DNA of 64,000 nt from Actinomycetota bacterium (GTDB lineage: Bacteria > Actinomycetota > Thermoleophilia > Gaiellales > Gaiellaceae), in contig VAXH01000060.1 of NCBI GenBank assembly GCA_005883955.1, positions 1 to 64,000 on the forward strand. Reading direction: 5' to 3'. This document shows positions 48,950 through 58,916 of this stretch, in pieces (within the stretch, counting starts at the first letter, position 1; each line of letters starts with the position of its first letter). The notes below the pieces were generated by a model, which worked only from the letters and a program-made list of their open reading frames with translations, searched no databases and had not been told where the DNA came from. The position numbers and the translations under genes are program-made.

Positions 48950-50293
48950 TCACGGTTCGGTGTGCACGATCACGTCGGCGATCTCGGGCCGCTCGCGGCG
49001 GATCCGCTCCTCGACCTCACTGGCCCGACGGTGCGCGTCGGCGAGCGGCGTCCCGGGATCCAGGCCGAGCGTGACGAGGGCGACGAGGCCGTCTTCGGTT
49101 TCCAGGAACCGCAGCTCCCGCGGCGCCGCCCCGGTGGCCGCGCGAACGATCTCCTCGACGAACCCTGCGTCGCGCTCGACCGCCGTCCCTCTCGCCGGCT
49201 CGGCGAGCGGCTCGAGGTGAGTCTGTACAGAGGCGACTTCCGGCAGCGACTCCGAGATCGACCGCTCGACCTCGCTCGCGACCGCGTGCGCCTCCTCGAG
49301 CGGCAGATCCGCCGGCAGCTTCAGATGCAACGTGACCTCGGCGCCCCGGTCGGTCCGCAGAACGGAGAGATTGTGGATCTCCCGCACCTGCGGCACGCGC
49401 TGCGCCGCAGCCAGCGCGCGCTCACGCAGGGCCGCCTCGTCCTCCTGCGGCTCGACATGGACGACGACGTCGCTCTCCGGCAGCGCTTCGTGCAGCGCGG
49501 CCTCGACGGCGTCGGCAGCCGCGTGGCCCTGGCCGACGGCCGCCCCCGGGGGAACGCCGATGACGACATCGGCGAACTGCTTGCTGCCGGCCTGCCGCAT
49601 CCGCAGGCGCCGGAGCTGCACCGCCGGCTCGAGCGATGCGAGCGCCCGCGAGGCGATCTCCTGCGCCTCCGATGGAACCCGGTCCATGAGCACGTCGACG
49701 TTCCGGCGCATCAGCCTCGCGGCGGCGGCGAGGACGAGCACGGCAACGAAGAGCGCTGCTGCGGAGTCGGCCTCCTTCCACCCGGCCCGAACGCCGAGCA
49801 GGCCCCCGAGCACCGCCACCGAGCCGGCGAGGTCGCTCGCGAAGTGGACGGCGTTCGCCTGCAAGGCGGCCGAGCCGTATCGGCGGCCCGCGCGCAGCGA
49901 GACGAGAGTCCGACTGAAGTCGACGCAGATCACGATCGCGAGTACGACCAGCGCGTACCACTCGGCGTGCACCGAGGTAGAGGTCAAGCCGGCGAGATGC
50001 GAGACGGCGCGCCAGCCGATGAAAACGGCGACGGCAACGAGGATCGCCGCCTCGGCCAGCGCCGCGAGATGCTCCGCCTTGCCATGCCCGTAGGCGTGAC
50101 TGGGGTCCGCCGGCCGCTCGGCGACGCCCACCGCGAAGAACGTCAGCAGCGCCGCAACGAGGTCGATGCCGGAGTGCGCCGCTTCCGACAGCAGACCGAG
50201 ACTGTGCGTAGGGATTCCGGCCGCGACCTTGAGCGCGATCAGCGCGCAGGCCGCGAGCACGGAGACGAGGGCGGTTCGGCGTTGCGGAGTCAC
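48950..50293 (-). CDS. Cation diffusion facilitator family transporter
   Basis: SEAAHSGIDLVAALLTFFAVGVAERPADPSHAYGHGKAEHLAALAEA. Confidence 0.95.
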   Translation of the reverse strand: MTPQRRTALVSVLAACALIALKVAAGIPTHSLGLLSEAAHSGIDLVAALLTFFAVGVAERPADPSHAYGHGKAEHLAALAEAAILVAVAVFIGWRAVSHLAGLTSTSVHAEWYALVVLAIVICVDFSRTLVSLRAGRRYGSAALQANAVHFASDLAGSVAVLGGLLGVRAGWKEADSAAALFVAVLVLAAAARLMRRNVDVLMDRVPSEAQEIASRALASLEPAVQLRRLRMRQAGSKQFADVVIGVPPGAAVGQGHAAADAVEAALHEALPESDVVVHVEPQEDEAALRERALAAAQRVPQVREIHNLSVLRTDRGAEVTLHLKLPADLPLEEAHAVASEVERSISESLPEVASVQTHLEPLAEPARGTAVERDAGFVEEIVRAATGAAPRELRFLETEDGLVALVTLGLDPGTPLADAHRRASEVEERIRRERPEIADVIVHTEP

Positions 50294-50313
50294 ACGTTAA
50301 GCATCATCAAAAA

Positions 50314-50339
50314 GAAGAGCCCGCCGTGGCGGGCTCTTC
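50314..50339 (-). terminator. Rho-independent terminator
   Basis: GAAGAGCCCGC-cgtg-GCGGGCTCTTC, followed on minus strand by TTTTTGATG. Confidence 0.9.
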
Positions 50340-50360
50340 CTGCTTCAGCAGCTTTGTTGG

Positions 50361-50978
50361 CTACGCGCTGGCGATGTCGCCGAAGAAGCGCTCGTTCAGG
50401 AACGTGCCCGCACCGGTGCCCTTGTCGAGCCAGTAGCGGAAGAGCAGGTTCTGGTCCTCCTTGGCGTGGTAGCCATACTTGAACTTGCACTTCGGGCTGT
50501 TCGACAAGCACGAGAACGTCGCCGTCGAGCCGAAGAACGCCTTGATGAAGTCCGACTGGTGGCAAGGCGACGCCGAACACGTCGCGTTCGGGTTGAACGT
50601 CCCGCCGGTGACCGTGCCCGTGATGTAGCCCTTGAAAGTGCCCGTGACGCCGAGCAGCACGGTGTGACCGTGGCTGGAGGTGTTCGCGGCACAGTTCCCG
50701 GGGCTGGCGAGGACGCCGCCGGCGTTCGTCACGAACGACCCGTGGTCGGACTCGCGGATGCGGTACGAGCCGTCCCTGTTCTTGTGCACCTTCACGGTGC
50801 GCGTGATCGTGTCGTCGGCCCACGTGCCGCCGGAGCAGCTGCCGTCGGTCGTATGGATCACAACGGTGGCCTTGTTCGGGTGCGGCTGCTTGTTGCCGTG
50901 GCCCGGGTTCGCGACCGCGAACGCCGCAAACGCGAGGGCGCCGACGACGAGAACCGGAACTGCCAAAAGGCGTTTCAT
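50361..50978 (-). CDS. Secreted hypothetical protein
   Basis: Signal peptide MKRLLAVPVLVVGALAFAAFAVA; followed by terminator. Confidence 0.8.
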   Translation of the reverse strand: MKRLLAVPVLVVGALAFAAFAVANPGHGNKQPHPNKATVVIHTTDGSCSGGTWADDTITRTVKVHKNRDGSYRIRESDHGSFVTNAGGVLASPGNCAANTSSHGHTVLLGVTGTFKGYITGTVTGGTFNPNATCSASPCHQSDFIKAFFGSTATFSCLSNSPKCKFKYGYHAKEDQNLLFRYWLDKGTGAGTFLNERFFGDIASA

Positions 50979-51100
50979 ATGTTTTCGCCCCTTTCGCATG
51001 GATTGGATCCGTGCCTCTGAACCCTGCCCGGGTCATTGGGCGCCTGCACGGCCGTTCCTCGGAACTCCGTCGAACTCTTACGTGTCTTTTACAAGGGGTC

Positions 51101-51442
51101 TCAGGCTCGCGTCAGAAACTCGACGCGGTTGCCGGCCGGATCGAACGAGTAGAAGCGGCGCGCCCCTGGCAACCGCTCGTCCCACCGCACCTCCGCGCCG
51201 GTCGCGGCGAGCCGCTCGGCGAGCACGTCGAGCTCGGCGCCGGCGAGCTCGAAGGCAGGATGCGCCTTCGGTGCCGGCGCGAAGTCCTCGTACTCGGAGA
51301 CGTGCAGCTCCTGAGAGCCGGCCCGAAACCAGGCGCCGACGCCGCCGAGCGTTTCGGGCCGCTCGATTCGTTCGAGGCCGACGACGTCGCCGTAGAAGCG
51401 GGCGGCGGCGTCGGTGCCGCTGGGCGGCACGACAACCTGCAC
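51101..51442 (-). CDS. VOC-family (glyoxalase-like) protein
   Basis: VVVPPSGTDAAARFYGDVVGLERIERP...FYSFDPAGNRVEF. Confidence 0.88.
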   Translation of the reverse strand: MQVVVPPSGTDAAARFYGDVVGLERIERPETLGGVGAWFRAGSQELHVSEYEDFAPAPKAHPAFELAGAELDVLAERLAATGAEVRWDERLPGARRFYSFDPAGNRVEFLTRA

Positions 51443-51459
51443 GTGGTCGAGCGAGAAGC

Positions 51460-52560
51460 TCAGAGGTTCCCGCGCAAGGCTTGCTCGCGCTCGATCGATT
51501 CGAAGAGGGCCTTGAAGTTGCCTTCTCCGAACGTCGTCGCGCCATGCCGCTCGATCACCTCGAAGAAGACAGTCGGCCGGTCCTGCGCCGTCTTCGTGAA
51601 GATCTGGAGCAGGTAGCCGTCCTCGTCGCGGTCGGCCAGGATCTTCAGCCGCTTCAGGTCGGTGTAGTCCTCGGAGATCTCACCGACCCGCCCCTCGACC
51701 TCCTCGTAGTACGAGTCGGGCGTGTCGAGGAAGAGGACGCCGCGCTCCTTGAGCTGCGTGACCGCGGCGACGATGTCCTCGCTCTGCATCGCGATGTGCT
51801 GGACGCCGGGGCCATGGTTGAACTCGAGGTATTCCTCGATCTGGCTCTTGCGCTTCCCCTCGGCCGGCTCGTTGATCGGGAACTTGATCTTGCCGCTCCC
51901 GTCCGCCATCACCTTCGACATCAGCGCCGAATACTCGGTCTGGATCTGGTCGTCGCCGAAGTGGACGATGTTGGTCATTCCGAAGACGCGCTCGTAGAAC
52001 TCGACCCAGGTGTTCATGCGGCCGAGTTCGACGTTGCCGACGACGTGGTCGAGGGCCTTCAAGCCGACGCCGGAATCCACCTGCCCGTTCTCGACCGTCG
52101 AGCGGTAGCCCGGCAGGTAGGGGCCGGCGTAGTCCTTGCGGTCGACGAAGGTGTGGACGACATCGCCATAGGTTGCGATCGAGGCGAGCTCCACGCGGCC
52201 GAACTCGTCCTCCTCCCAGTGCGGCTCCGCGATGCCCCGCGCGCCGCGCTGGACGGCCGTGCGATAGGCGCCGTCGGCGCTCGGCACCTGAAGCGCGATG
52301 TCGCGGGCGCCATCGCCGTGACGGCAGGCGAACTGCGTCACCTCGCTGTCGGAGCGCAGGCCACTGGTCAGGACGAGGCGGATGGCGCCCTGCTCCACGA
52401 CGTACGAGGCGCGGTCGCGGACGCCGGTCTCGGGCCCCGCGTAGGCCGTCCGCGTGAACCCGAACGCGTGCTCGTAGAAGTAGGCGGCCTGCTTCGCGTT
52501 CCCGACCCAGAGCTCGACGTGGTCCCAGCCATCCAGCGGCATGAAGTCGGTCGAGCTCAT
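51460..52560 (-). CDS. hppD: 4-hydroxyphenylpyruvate dioxygenase
   Basis: WDHVELWVGNAKQAAYFYEHAFGFT...GPGVQHIAMQSEDI...GYLLQIFTK. Confidence 0.96.
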   Translation of the reverse strand: MSSTDFMPLDGWDHVELWVGNAKQAAYFYEHAFGFTRTAYAGPETGVRDRASYVVEQGAIRLVLTSGLRSDSEVTQFACRHGDGARDIALQVPSADGAYRTAVQRGARGIAEPHWEEDEFGRVELASIATYGDVVHTFVDRKDYAGPYLPGYRSTVENGQVDSGVGLKALDHVVGNVELGRMNTWVEFYERVFGMTNIVHFGDDQIQTEYSALMSKVMADGSGKIKFPINEPAEGKRKSQIEEYLEFNHGPGVQHIAMQSEDIVAAVTQLKERGVLFLDTPDSYYEEVEGRVGEISEDYTDLKRLKILADRDEDGYLLQIFTKTAQDRPTVFFEVIERHGATTFGEGNFKALFESIEREQALRGNL

Positions 52561-52569
52561 AGACCGATT

Positions 52570-54102
52570 CTAACGCGCTGCGATTCGGGCTCCCGGCTGC
52601 GGCGAGGCCTCGTCGCCGACCTGCACATCCTCGAAGCCGCGCTTGAGGGGCACCTCGCGAACCCAGAGCAGCGAGACGAGCAGTACGAGTCCGCAGACGA
52701 CCGCGGCCGAGAGGAACGCCGGCTGCAGCGCCCGCGCGAGCTCGGCTCGGCCGGCGGTGGGCAGCCGGTGAATCGCGACGCCCTCGCCACGGACGCTCGC
52801 GGGCAGGCGCTGGTTGACGAGCACGCCCATCAGCGTCACGCCGAGCGTCGAGCCGATCGAGCGCGAGAACTGCGTCAAGGCCGTCGCCGTGCCCATCGCG
52901 CTCCGCGCCACCGAGTTCTGTACCGAGAGCACGAAGATCTGCATCATCGCCCCGAGGCCGATGCCGCAGATGACCATGTTCCGGGCCGCCTGCGCATTCG
53001 TCGTGTTGACGCTCATCCGCCAGAGCAACAACTCGCCGGCGCCGAGCACGACGGGGCCGATCAGCGTGTTCGGCCGGTAGCGGCCGGTCCTGGAGACGAC
53101 CTGGCCCGAGACGAAGCTCGTGATCACCGCTCCGAGCAGCAGCGGCGTCAGCACGACGCCCGACGAGGTCGCGGACGTGCCGATCACGCCCTGGACGAAG
53201 AGCGGTACGAAGCTGATCGTCCCGAACATCGCCATCCCGACGAGCGCCATGCAGGCGACGCTCGCCGCGACCGTTCTGTTGCGCAGGAGCTCGAACGGCA
53301 GGATCGACTCCGGCACGCTGCGCTCGACGAAGCCGAACGCCAAGAGCAGCAGCGCCGCCGCCGCCGCCAGCGCCCCGATCACCTCGGGCGAGCCCCAAGG
53401 GTAGTCGCGACCGCCCCAGACGAGTCCGAGCAGCAGCGCCGTCGTCCCGAGAGCGAGCAATGCCGCGCCGAGCCAATCGATCGAATGCTCCTGCTTGAAC
53501 GGTCGCCGCGGCATCGTCACGAGGATCACCGCCAGTGCGAGCCCGCCGACCGGGAGGTTGACGTAAAAGATCCAGCGCCAGCTCGTGTTGTCGACGATGA
53601 AGCCGCCGATCAGGGGACCGATGATCGACGCACCGGCGAAGACGGAGCCGATCAGGCCCTGATAGCGGCCGCGGTCGCGGGGCGGCACGATCATCCCGAC
53701 CATCGCCAGCGTCAGCGGGAAGAGGCCGCCGGCGCCGACCCCCTGAACGGCTCGGAAGATGACGAGCTCCCACATGTTCTGGGCGGCGCCGCAGAGCGCC
53801 GAGCCGAACAGGAAGATCAGGATCGCGACGATGAAGAGCGGCTTACGGCCGTGGACGTCGCCCAGCTTCCCGTACAGCGGCACGGTGACGGTCGAGCCGA
53901 GCAGGTAGGCGGTGAACACCCACGAGTACTGCGTGATCCCGCCGAGGTCGGCGACGACCCTCGGCAGCGCGGTGGCGACGATCGTCTGGTCGAGCGCGGC
54001 AAGCAGCAGCGCCACCATCAACCCGGAGTAGATCGCCAGAATTCGGCCGATCGTGTACTGGTAGCCCGGCGGCTGGCGGGCCAGGCGCTCCCGGAGCGTC
54101 AC
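52570..54102 (-). CDS. MFS transporter, DHA2 (EmrB/QacA-like) family
   Basis: LDQTIVATALPRVVADLGG...GKLGDVHGRKP, 14-TM-like. Confidence 0.94.
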   Translation of the reverse strand: MTLRERLARQPPGYQYTIGRILAIYSGLMVALLLAALDQTIVATALPRVVADLGGITQYSWVFTAYLLGSTVTVPLYGKLGDVHGRKPLFIVAILIFLFGSALCGAAQNMWELVIFRAVQGVGAGGLFPLTLAMVGMIVPPRDRGRYQGLIGSVFAGASIIGPLIGGFIVDNTSWRWIFYVNLPVGGLALAVILVTMPRRPFKQEHSIDWLGAALLALGTTALLLGLVWGGRDYPWGSPEVIGALAAAAALLLLAFGFVERSVPESILPFELLRNRTVAASVACMALVGMAMFGTISFVPLFVQGVIGTSATSSGVVLTPLLLGAVITSFVSGQVVSRTGRYRPNTLIGPVVLGAGELLLWRMSVNTTNAQAARNMVICGIGLGAMMQIFVLSVQNSVARSAMGTATALTQFSRSIGSTLGVTLMGVLVNQRLPASVRGEGVAIHRLPTAGRAELARALQPAFLSAAVVCGLVLLVSLLWVREVPLKRGFEDVQVGDEASPQPGARIAAR

Positions 54103-55019
54103 GTTGTCTCCTGGACGACGAGCGCGGGCTGGTCGCGTCGCGAGAGCACGATGCCAACGGCGATCAGCACGCCCCCACCGACCTGCAGGGCGGTCATCGA
54201 CTCGGATAGGAGCAGCAGCGCGAAGATCGCGCCGAGGAAGGGCTGCAGGTTCGCGTACAGCGAGGCGCGCGACGGGCCGACTTGCTCGATCGAGTTGAAC
54301 CAGAGGAGGTTGGTCAGGCAAAGCGGCCCGAGCACGGCGAAAACGTAAGCGACCCAGACGAGGCTCGGAAGCGAGCCGTAGTCCTGCGAGGCAAGCTGGG
54401 GCGCGCCGACGATCAGGAGCAGGATCGCGCCGATCGTCAGCGCGTAGGCACTGATGCGCGAGGCTGTGTAGCGGGTCATCAGCGGCGCGATCGCGACCGA
54501 ATAGGCCGCCCAGGTGGCGGCCCCCGCGATCGCGAGCATGTAGCCCCAAAGATCGCCGCTGATCCCGCCTTTCGCGCCGGCGGCGACAAGGCACACGCCC
54601 GCGAAGGAGACCGCGGCCGCGATCCAAAAACGACTGTGCAGCCGCTCGATCCCGCCGGCCGCTGCGAAGAGCGCCGTCATGATCGGCAGAGTTCCGAAGA
54701 TCAGGGCGACGGTGGTCGCGGTCGTCAGCTTCGTCGCGTACACGAAAGTGATCTGGTTCAGGAAGATTCCGATCACTGCCGCACCGAAGATGAACGGGAT
54801 GTCCCGACGCTGCAGGCGGAACGAGCGCTCGCGCACCCAGGTGACGCCGATGAAGAGCAGGGCCGCCGCCGCAAAGCGGACGGCGCCGTAGGCGAGCGGC
54901 TTGAAGCCGTGGTTGAGGACGTACTTGGTGACGGTGAAGTTGAGAGACCAGATCATGACCGTGACGAACAGCATCAGGTCGGCGGCCTCGAGACGTCGCA
55001 CTCGCTCGACCCTACCCAT
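54099..55019 (-). CDS. EamA/DMT-family transporter
   Basis: 10-TM EamA-type sequence. Confidence 0.9.
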   Translation of the reverse strand: MGRVERVRRLEAADLMLFVTVMIWSLNFTVTKYVLNHGFKPLAYGAVRFAAAALLFIGVTWVRERSFRLQRRDIPFIFGAAVIGIFLNQITFVYATKLTTATTVALIFGTLPIMTALFAAAGGIERLHSRFWIAAAVSFAGVCLVAAGAKGGISGDLWGYMLAIAGAATWAAYSVAIAPLMTRYTASRISAYALTIGAILLLIVGAPQLASQDYGSLPSLVWVAYVFAVLGPLCLTNLLWFNSIEQVGPSRASLYANLQPFLGAIFALLLLSESMTALQVGGGVLIAVGIVLSRRDQPALVVQETT

Positions 55020-55033
55020 TAGGCTCTTTGCGA

Positions 55034-55320
55034 TGCCTGAGCCGACAAAAGAGGCGATCGACGCGCTCGTCGGGCCGGCGACACCGCAGTTCGCCTATCA
55101 GCTGCGCGCGCGGATCCAGGAGCTCGTCAAGGACCTGGCGGAAGACGATCCCGTGCGGCAATACGGCGAGGAGAAGATGGAGCTGCTCGACCGGCTCGGC
55201 TACGCCTCCTCGAAGGCCGCGGCCGGCGGCCGCGTGAGGCGAGACGTGCCCGGCTGGAACGAGCTCCCGAGCTCCGCGCCGGCCGACTCGCCGCTGCCTC
55301 ACCGTCCCGTCGGGACGTGA
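55034..55320 (+). CDS. Hypothetical protein
   Basis: ORF with TAGGCT 7 nt upstream of ATG; stop within REP-like repeat. Confidence 0.7.
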
Positions 55321-55468
55321 CCCGGTGCCAGGCACGAAGCCACGCCCCGTGGCGCCACGTCTGTCCGAAAATGCCTGCAGCCGCCGCTCCACCGGCACGG
55401 TGACAGCCGCCGCGGGACCGCGCGATCCGTCCCGGCAGGCCGTGTCCCGGTGCCAGGCATGCAGACAC
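55317..55468. repeat. Pair of REP-like palindromes (GTGNCCCGGTGCCAGGCA family)
   Basis: GTGACCCGGTGCCAGGCAC (55317-55335) and GTGTCCCGGTGCCAGGCATGCAGACAC (~55442-55468), same core as 2033-2130 in inverse orientation. Confidence 0.8.
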
Positions 55469-55482
55469 GTCCCACAGGGGCG

Positions 55483-56223
55483 ATGAAGTTCGACGGCGCC
55501 TCAGTCTTCGTGACCGGCGGCTCGCGCGGGATCGGCAAGGCGATCGCGCTCCGGTTCGCGGAGCTCGGTGCGGCGCGCGTCGCGATCGGCTACCTGCGAA
55601 ACGACAGGGCCGCCGAAGCCGCTGCCGAGGAGCTCCGCGCCGCCGGCACCGAGGCCGTGCTCGTGCGCGGCAACGTCTCGTCCAACCGCGTCGCAAGCGA
55701 GGTCGCCGAGCTCGGCGCGCTCGACGCCCTGATCCACAGCGCGGCCACCGGCGTGATCCGGCCCGCGCTCGAGATCGAGAAGAAGCACTGGGACTGGACG
55801 CTCGACGCGAACGCGTTCGCTCTGCTCGAGCTTGCAAAGGCGGCTGCGCCGCAGATGCAGCCTGGCGCCTCGATCGTCGGCATCTCCAGCCTCGGCTCGA
55901 CGCGAGTGCTCGAGAACTACGTGGTCGTCGGCACCTCGAAGGCGGCGCTCGAGTCGCTGGTGCGCTACCTCGCCGTCGAGCTCTCGCCTCGGGGGATCCG
56001 CGTCAATGCCGTCTCGGCGGGAGTCGTCGAGACCGAGGCCCTGGACCACTTCCCGAACAAGGACGAGATGGTGCGCGAGGGACTGGAACGTACGCCGGCC
56101 GGCCGGCTCGTCGAGCCCGGAGACGTCGCAGACGCGGTCGCGTGGCTCTGCTCGCCCGGGGCGGAGATGGTTCGCGGCCACACGCTCGTCATTGACGGCG
56201 GCTTCTCATTGCTGGCCCAATAA
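55483..56223 (+). CDS. SDR-family enoyl reductase-like (FabL-like)
   Basis: VFVTGGSRGIGKAIALRFAELG; VVVGTSKAALESLVRYLAVEL. Confidence 0.88.
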   Translation: MKFDGASVFVTGGSRGIGKAIALRFAELGAARVAIGYLRNDRAAEAAAEELRAAGTEAVLVRGNVSSNRVASEVAELGALDALIHSAATGVIRPALEIEKKHWDWTLDANAFALLELAKAAAPQMQPGASIVGISSLGSTRVLENYVVVGTSKAALESLVRYLAVELSPRGIRVNAVSAGVVETEALDHFPNKDEMVREGLERTPAGRLVEPGDVADAVAWLCSPGAEMVRGHTLVIDGGFSLLAQ

Positions 56224-56227
56224 GCCT

Positions 56228-56947
56228 GTGGAACCCACTGAGCACAACCGGCGAGCGTGGGACGAGATTCACCGCCGCCGCGCCGACGTGATGGCGGGAG
56301 AGCTCGGGATCCCGGAGACGATCCGCGAGCGACTGCCTGACGTGAAGGGAAAGCACGTGCTCCACCTGCAGTGCGCGACCGGCGAGTCGACCGCCGAGCT
56401 CGCCGAGCTCGGTGCGCTCGTCACCGGCGTCGACATCTCCGCCGAGGCGACCGCCGTCGCGCGCGAGCGCGTGCCGAACGGAGTCTTCCTCGAAGCCGAC
56501 GTCCAGCAGCTCCCGCTCCAGCTCGAGCGCAGTCGTTTCGACCTCGTCTACACCGGCGGCGGCATCTTCCGCTGGCTCCACGACCTCGACGCCTGGGCCG
56601 GCGGAATCGCCTCGGCGCTCAAGCCCGGCGGCGTGTTGCTCGCCTACGACGACCACCCCGTGGCCGCGTGTGTCGACCAAGGCTCGCACTGGCGGGAGGA
56701 CTACTTCGACGAGAGCCCGATCGTCGACGTCGGCTGGCGGCACTTCGACCTCCCCGGAGAGCCGGCGCAGGAGCGCAAATACGAGCGCTTCTGGCGCCTC
56801 GGCCAGATCGTCACGGCGGTCGCCGGCGCAGGCCTCGCGATCCAGTCGCTCGAGGAGTTCTCGACGATCTACGAGACCTACTGGCGCGCCAAGGATCCCC
56901 GCGTTCCCGGCCAGTTCGTCCTGATCGCGACGAAGCCGACTTCCTAG
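56228..56947 (+). CDS. Class I SAM-dependent methyltransferase
   Basis: VLHLQCATGESTAELAELGALVTGVDIS. Confidence 0.9.
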   Translation: MEPTEHNRRAWDEIHRRRADVMAGELGIPETIRERLPDVKGKHVLHLQCATGESTAELAELGALVTGVDISAEATAVARERVPNGVFLEADVQQLPLQLERSRFDLVYTGGGIFRWLHDLDAWAGGIASALKPGGVLLAYDDHPVAACVDQGSHWREDYFDESPIVDVGWRHFDLPGEPAQERKYERFWRLGQIVTAVAGAGLAIQSLEEFSTIYETYWRAKDPRVPGQFVLIATKPTS

Positions 56948-57954
56948 AGGAGCGAAAACGCCTCGTCGAGCTCGGCGTCGGTGATCGTCAGCGGCGGCGT
57001 CGCCGAGATCAACCGGCCGCCGGGGCCTGCCGGGACGACGATCACGCCGCGGTCGAGTGCCTCGTCAGCATCTCCCTCGCGGGCGCGGAGCAAGCCCTTC
57101 CCGTGCCAGCCCTCCCGCTCGAAGCGCTCGCCGGCCTCCTGGACGCGGTCGAGCAGCTTCGGTACCTCGTCGAGCACCACGAGCGCGGACGCGCACGCGA
57201 GCGGATTGCCCGTGTGCGTGTGGGTGTAGACATCTTCCTCGCCGAGCTCCCAGACCTGTTCCAGCTCCTCCCGGCAGAAGAGCGCCGCCGAGATCGGCAG
57301 GCCGTGACCGAGTGCCTTGCCCGCCACGAGTAGGTCGGCGTACTCGGCTCCCGGCCAAAGCTCCCCGGTGCGGCCGAGTCCGGCGTAGACCGCATCGACG
57401 ATCAGCAGCGCCCCGCGCGCGGTGCAGCGCCGACGGAGAACGCGGAGGAAATCGGGTGACGGCACCTGCGCGCCGCCTCGCCCCTGCACCGGCTCGACGA
57501 TCACGCAGCCGCAACGCGCCGGCAGCGTGCCGGGGTCCTCTCCGAAGCGGCGCCGGTAGACCGGGCCCGGCAGCCAGGTCCGAAAAGGCAGGCGAAAGGC
57601 ATCGATCGACGTCGGGGCGAGCGCGAGCAGGCCGGTCCCGTGGTAGGCGCCTTCGAAGGCGAGGATGCCCGGCTTGCCGGTCGCGAGCAGCGCCGTCCGA
57701 AGCGCGATCTCGACCGCGTCCTCGCCGGTGACGCCGAGCTTGGCCGACCAGGGCAGGCGGCGCCGGAGCTCCACGGTCACCTCGGCCTCGGCCAGGTCGC
57801 CGAGCGCGTGCACGACGCGCTGATCGCGCCAGGCTTCGAGGATCTGGGGATTGCGGTGCCCGAGCGCCGCGACCCCGAAGCCACCGGAAAGATCGAGGTA
57901 CTGGCGGCCGTCGGCGTCGACGACGCGGCATCCCTCAGCGTCAGCCCAAATCAA
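56944..57954 (-). CDS. Class III aminotransferase
   Basis: LIVDAVYAGLGRTGELW, KALGHGLPISAALF; start uncertain (TTG proposed). Confidence 0.9.
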   Translation of the reverse strand: MIWADAEGCRVVDADGRQYLDLSGGFGVAALGHRNPQILEAWRDQRVVHALGDLAEAEVTVELRRRLPWSAKLGVTGEDAVEIALRTALLATGKPGILAFEGAYHGTGLLALAPTSIDAFRLPFRTWLPGPVYRRRFGEDPGTLPARCGCVIVEPVQGRGGAQVPSPDFLRVLRRRCTARGALLIVDAVYAGLGRTGELWPGAEYADLLVAGKALGHGLPISAALFCREELEQVWELGEEDVYTHTHTGNPLACASALVVLDEVPKLLDRVQEAGERFEREGWHGKGLLRAREGDADEALDRGVIVVPAGPGGRLISATPPLTITDAELDEAFSLL

Positions 57955-58877
57955 GCGGAGCCGTTGCGGCGAGGCACGAACCGCCCCAGTGTGTCTGCGG
58001 CGATGTAGCCCGCGATCTTCGGGTTCTCCTGCAACCGGCGGAGCGAATACGCGTACCAGTGCTCGCCGAACGGGACGTAGATGCGCAAGCGATGGCCCTC
58101 GCTGACGAGCCGCTCGCCGAGTGCCTCTGCAACGCCGAGCAGCATCTGGAATTCGTACTCGTCGCGGCCGAGGCCGCGCCGGGCGACGATCCGGCGCCCT
58201 TCCGAAACGAGCCACTCGTCGTGCGTGGCGATCCCCACGTAGCAGCCGGCGTCGAGCACCGCCTCGAGCCCGCGCACGAAGTTCGCGCGCACCTCCTCGT
58301 AACCCTGATAGGCGAGCTCCGGCGGCTCGATGTAGATGCCCTTGCAGATCCGGACGCTCGGGCGCAGGTCGGCGAGGGAACGGACGTCGTCGAGCGTCCG
58401 CCGCAGATACGCCTGCAGGACGACGCCGAGGTTCTCGTGACCCGCCTCGCGCAGCTCGCGATAGAGCCGCAGGGTGTCGTCGGTCGTCGAGGAGTCCTCC
58501 ATGTCGATGCGGACGAAGTTCTTCCGTCGAGCCGCCTCGCGGACGACCGATTCGAGGTTCTCCCGGCAGAGGTCATAGTCGAGCTTCAGCCCGAGCGCGG
58601 TCAGCTTCACGCTCACGTTCGAGTCGAGGCCCTGGCGCTCGATCGTCTCGAAGACGTCACGGTAGGCCCCGGCGATCGCGCGAGCCTCGTCGCGGGTTCG
58701 TATTTCTTCGCCGAGGACGTCGATCGTGGCCAGCTTCTGCTGCCCGTTCACGGTCTTCACCACCCGGCAGGCGTCTTCGAGCGTAGGCCCGGCGATGTAG
58801 CGCTGCGCCAGCATGTGCACGAGCGGCTTCGGCACCGCCGGCAGCATTCGCGCGATCGTGCGATCCAGGATCACGAG
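57951..58877 (-). CDS. Proline dehydrogenase
   Basis: VSVKLTALGLKLD...FVRIDMEDS...RICKGIYIEP...YVPFGEHWYAYSLRRLQENP. Confidence 0.95.
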   Translation of the reverse strand, partial: LVILDRTIARMLPAVPKPLVHMLAQRYIAGPTLEDACRVVKTVNGQQKLATIDVLGEEIRTRDEARAIAGAYRDVFETIERQGLDSNVSVKLTALGLKLDYDLCRENLESVVREAARRKNFVRIDMEDSSTTDDTLRLYRELREAGHENLGVVLQAYLRRTLDDVRSLADLRPSVRICKGIYIEPPELAYQGYEEVRANFVRGLEAVLDAGCYVGIATHDEWLVSEGRRIVARRGLGRDEYEFQMLLGVAEALGERLVSEGHRLRIYVPFGEHWYAYSLRRLQENPKIAGYIAADTLGRFVPRRNGSA

Positions 58878-58916
58878 CGCGGCGGATTCTACGTGCGGGG
58901 TGCCTACGATCTGCCA

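Noticed and set aside
50680-54348. 1222-aa plus-strand ORF opposite hppD and MFS genes
   Set aside because: Shadow ORF: low-complexity Arg/Asp/His-rich translation antisense to well-supported genes in high-GC DNA.
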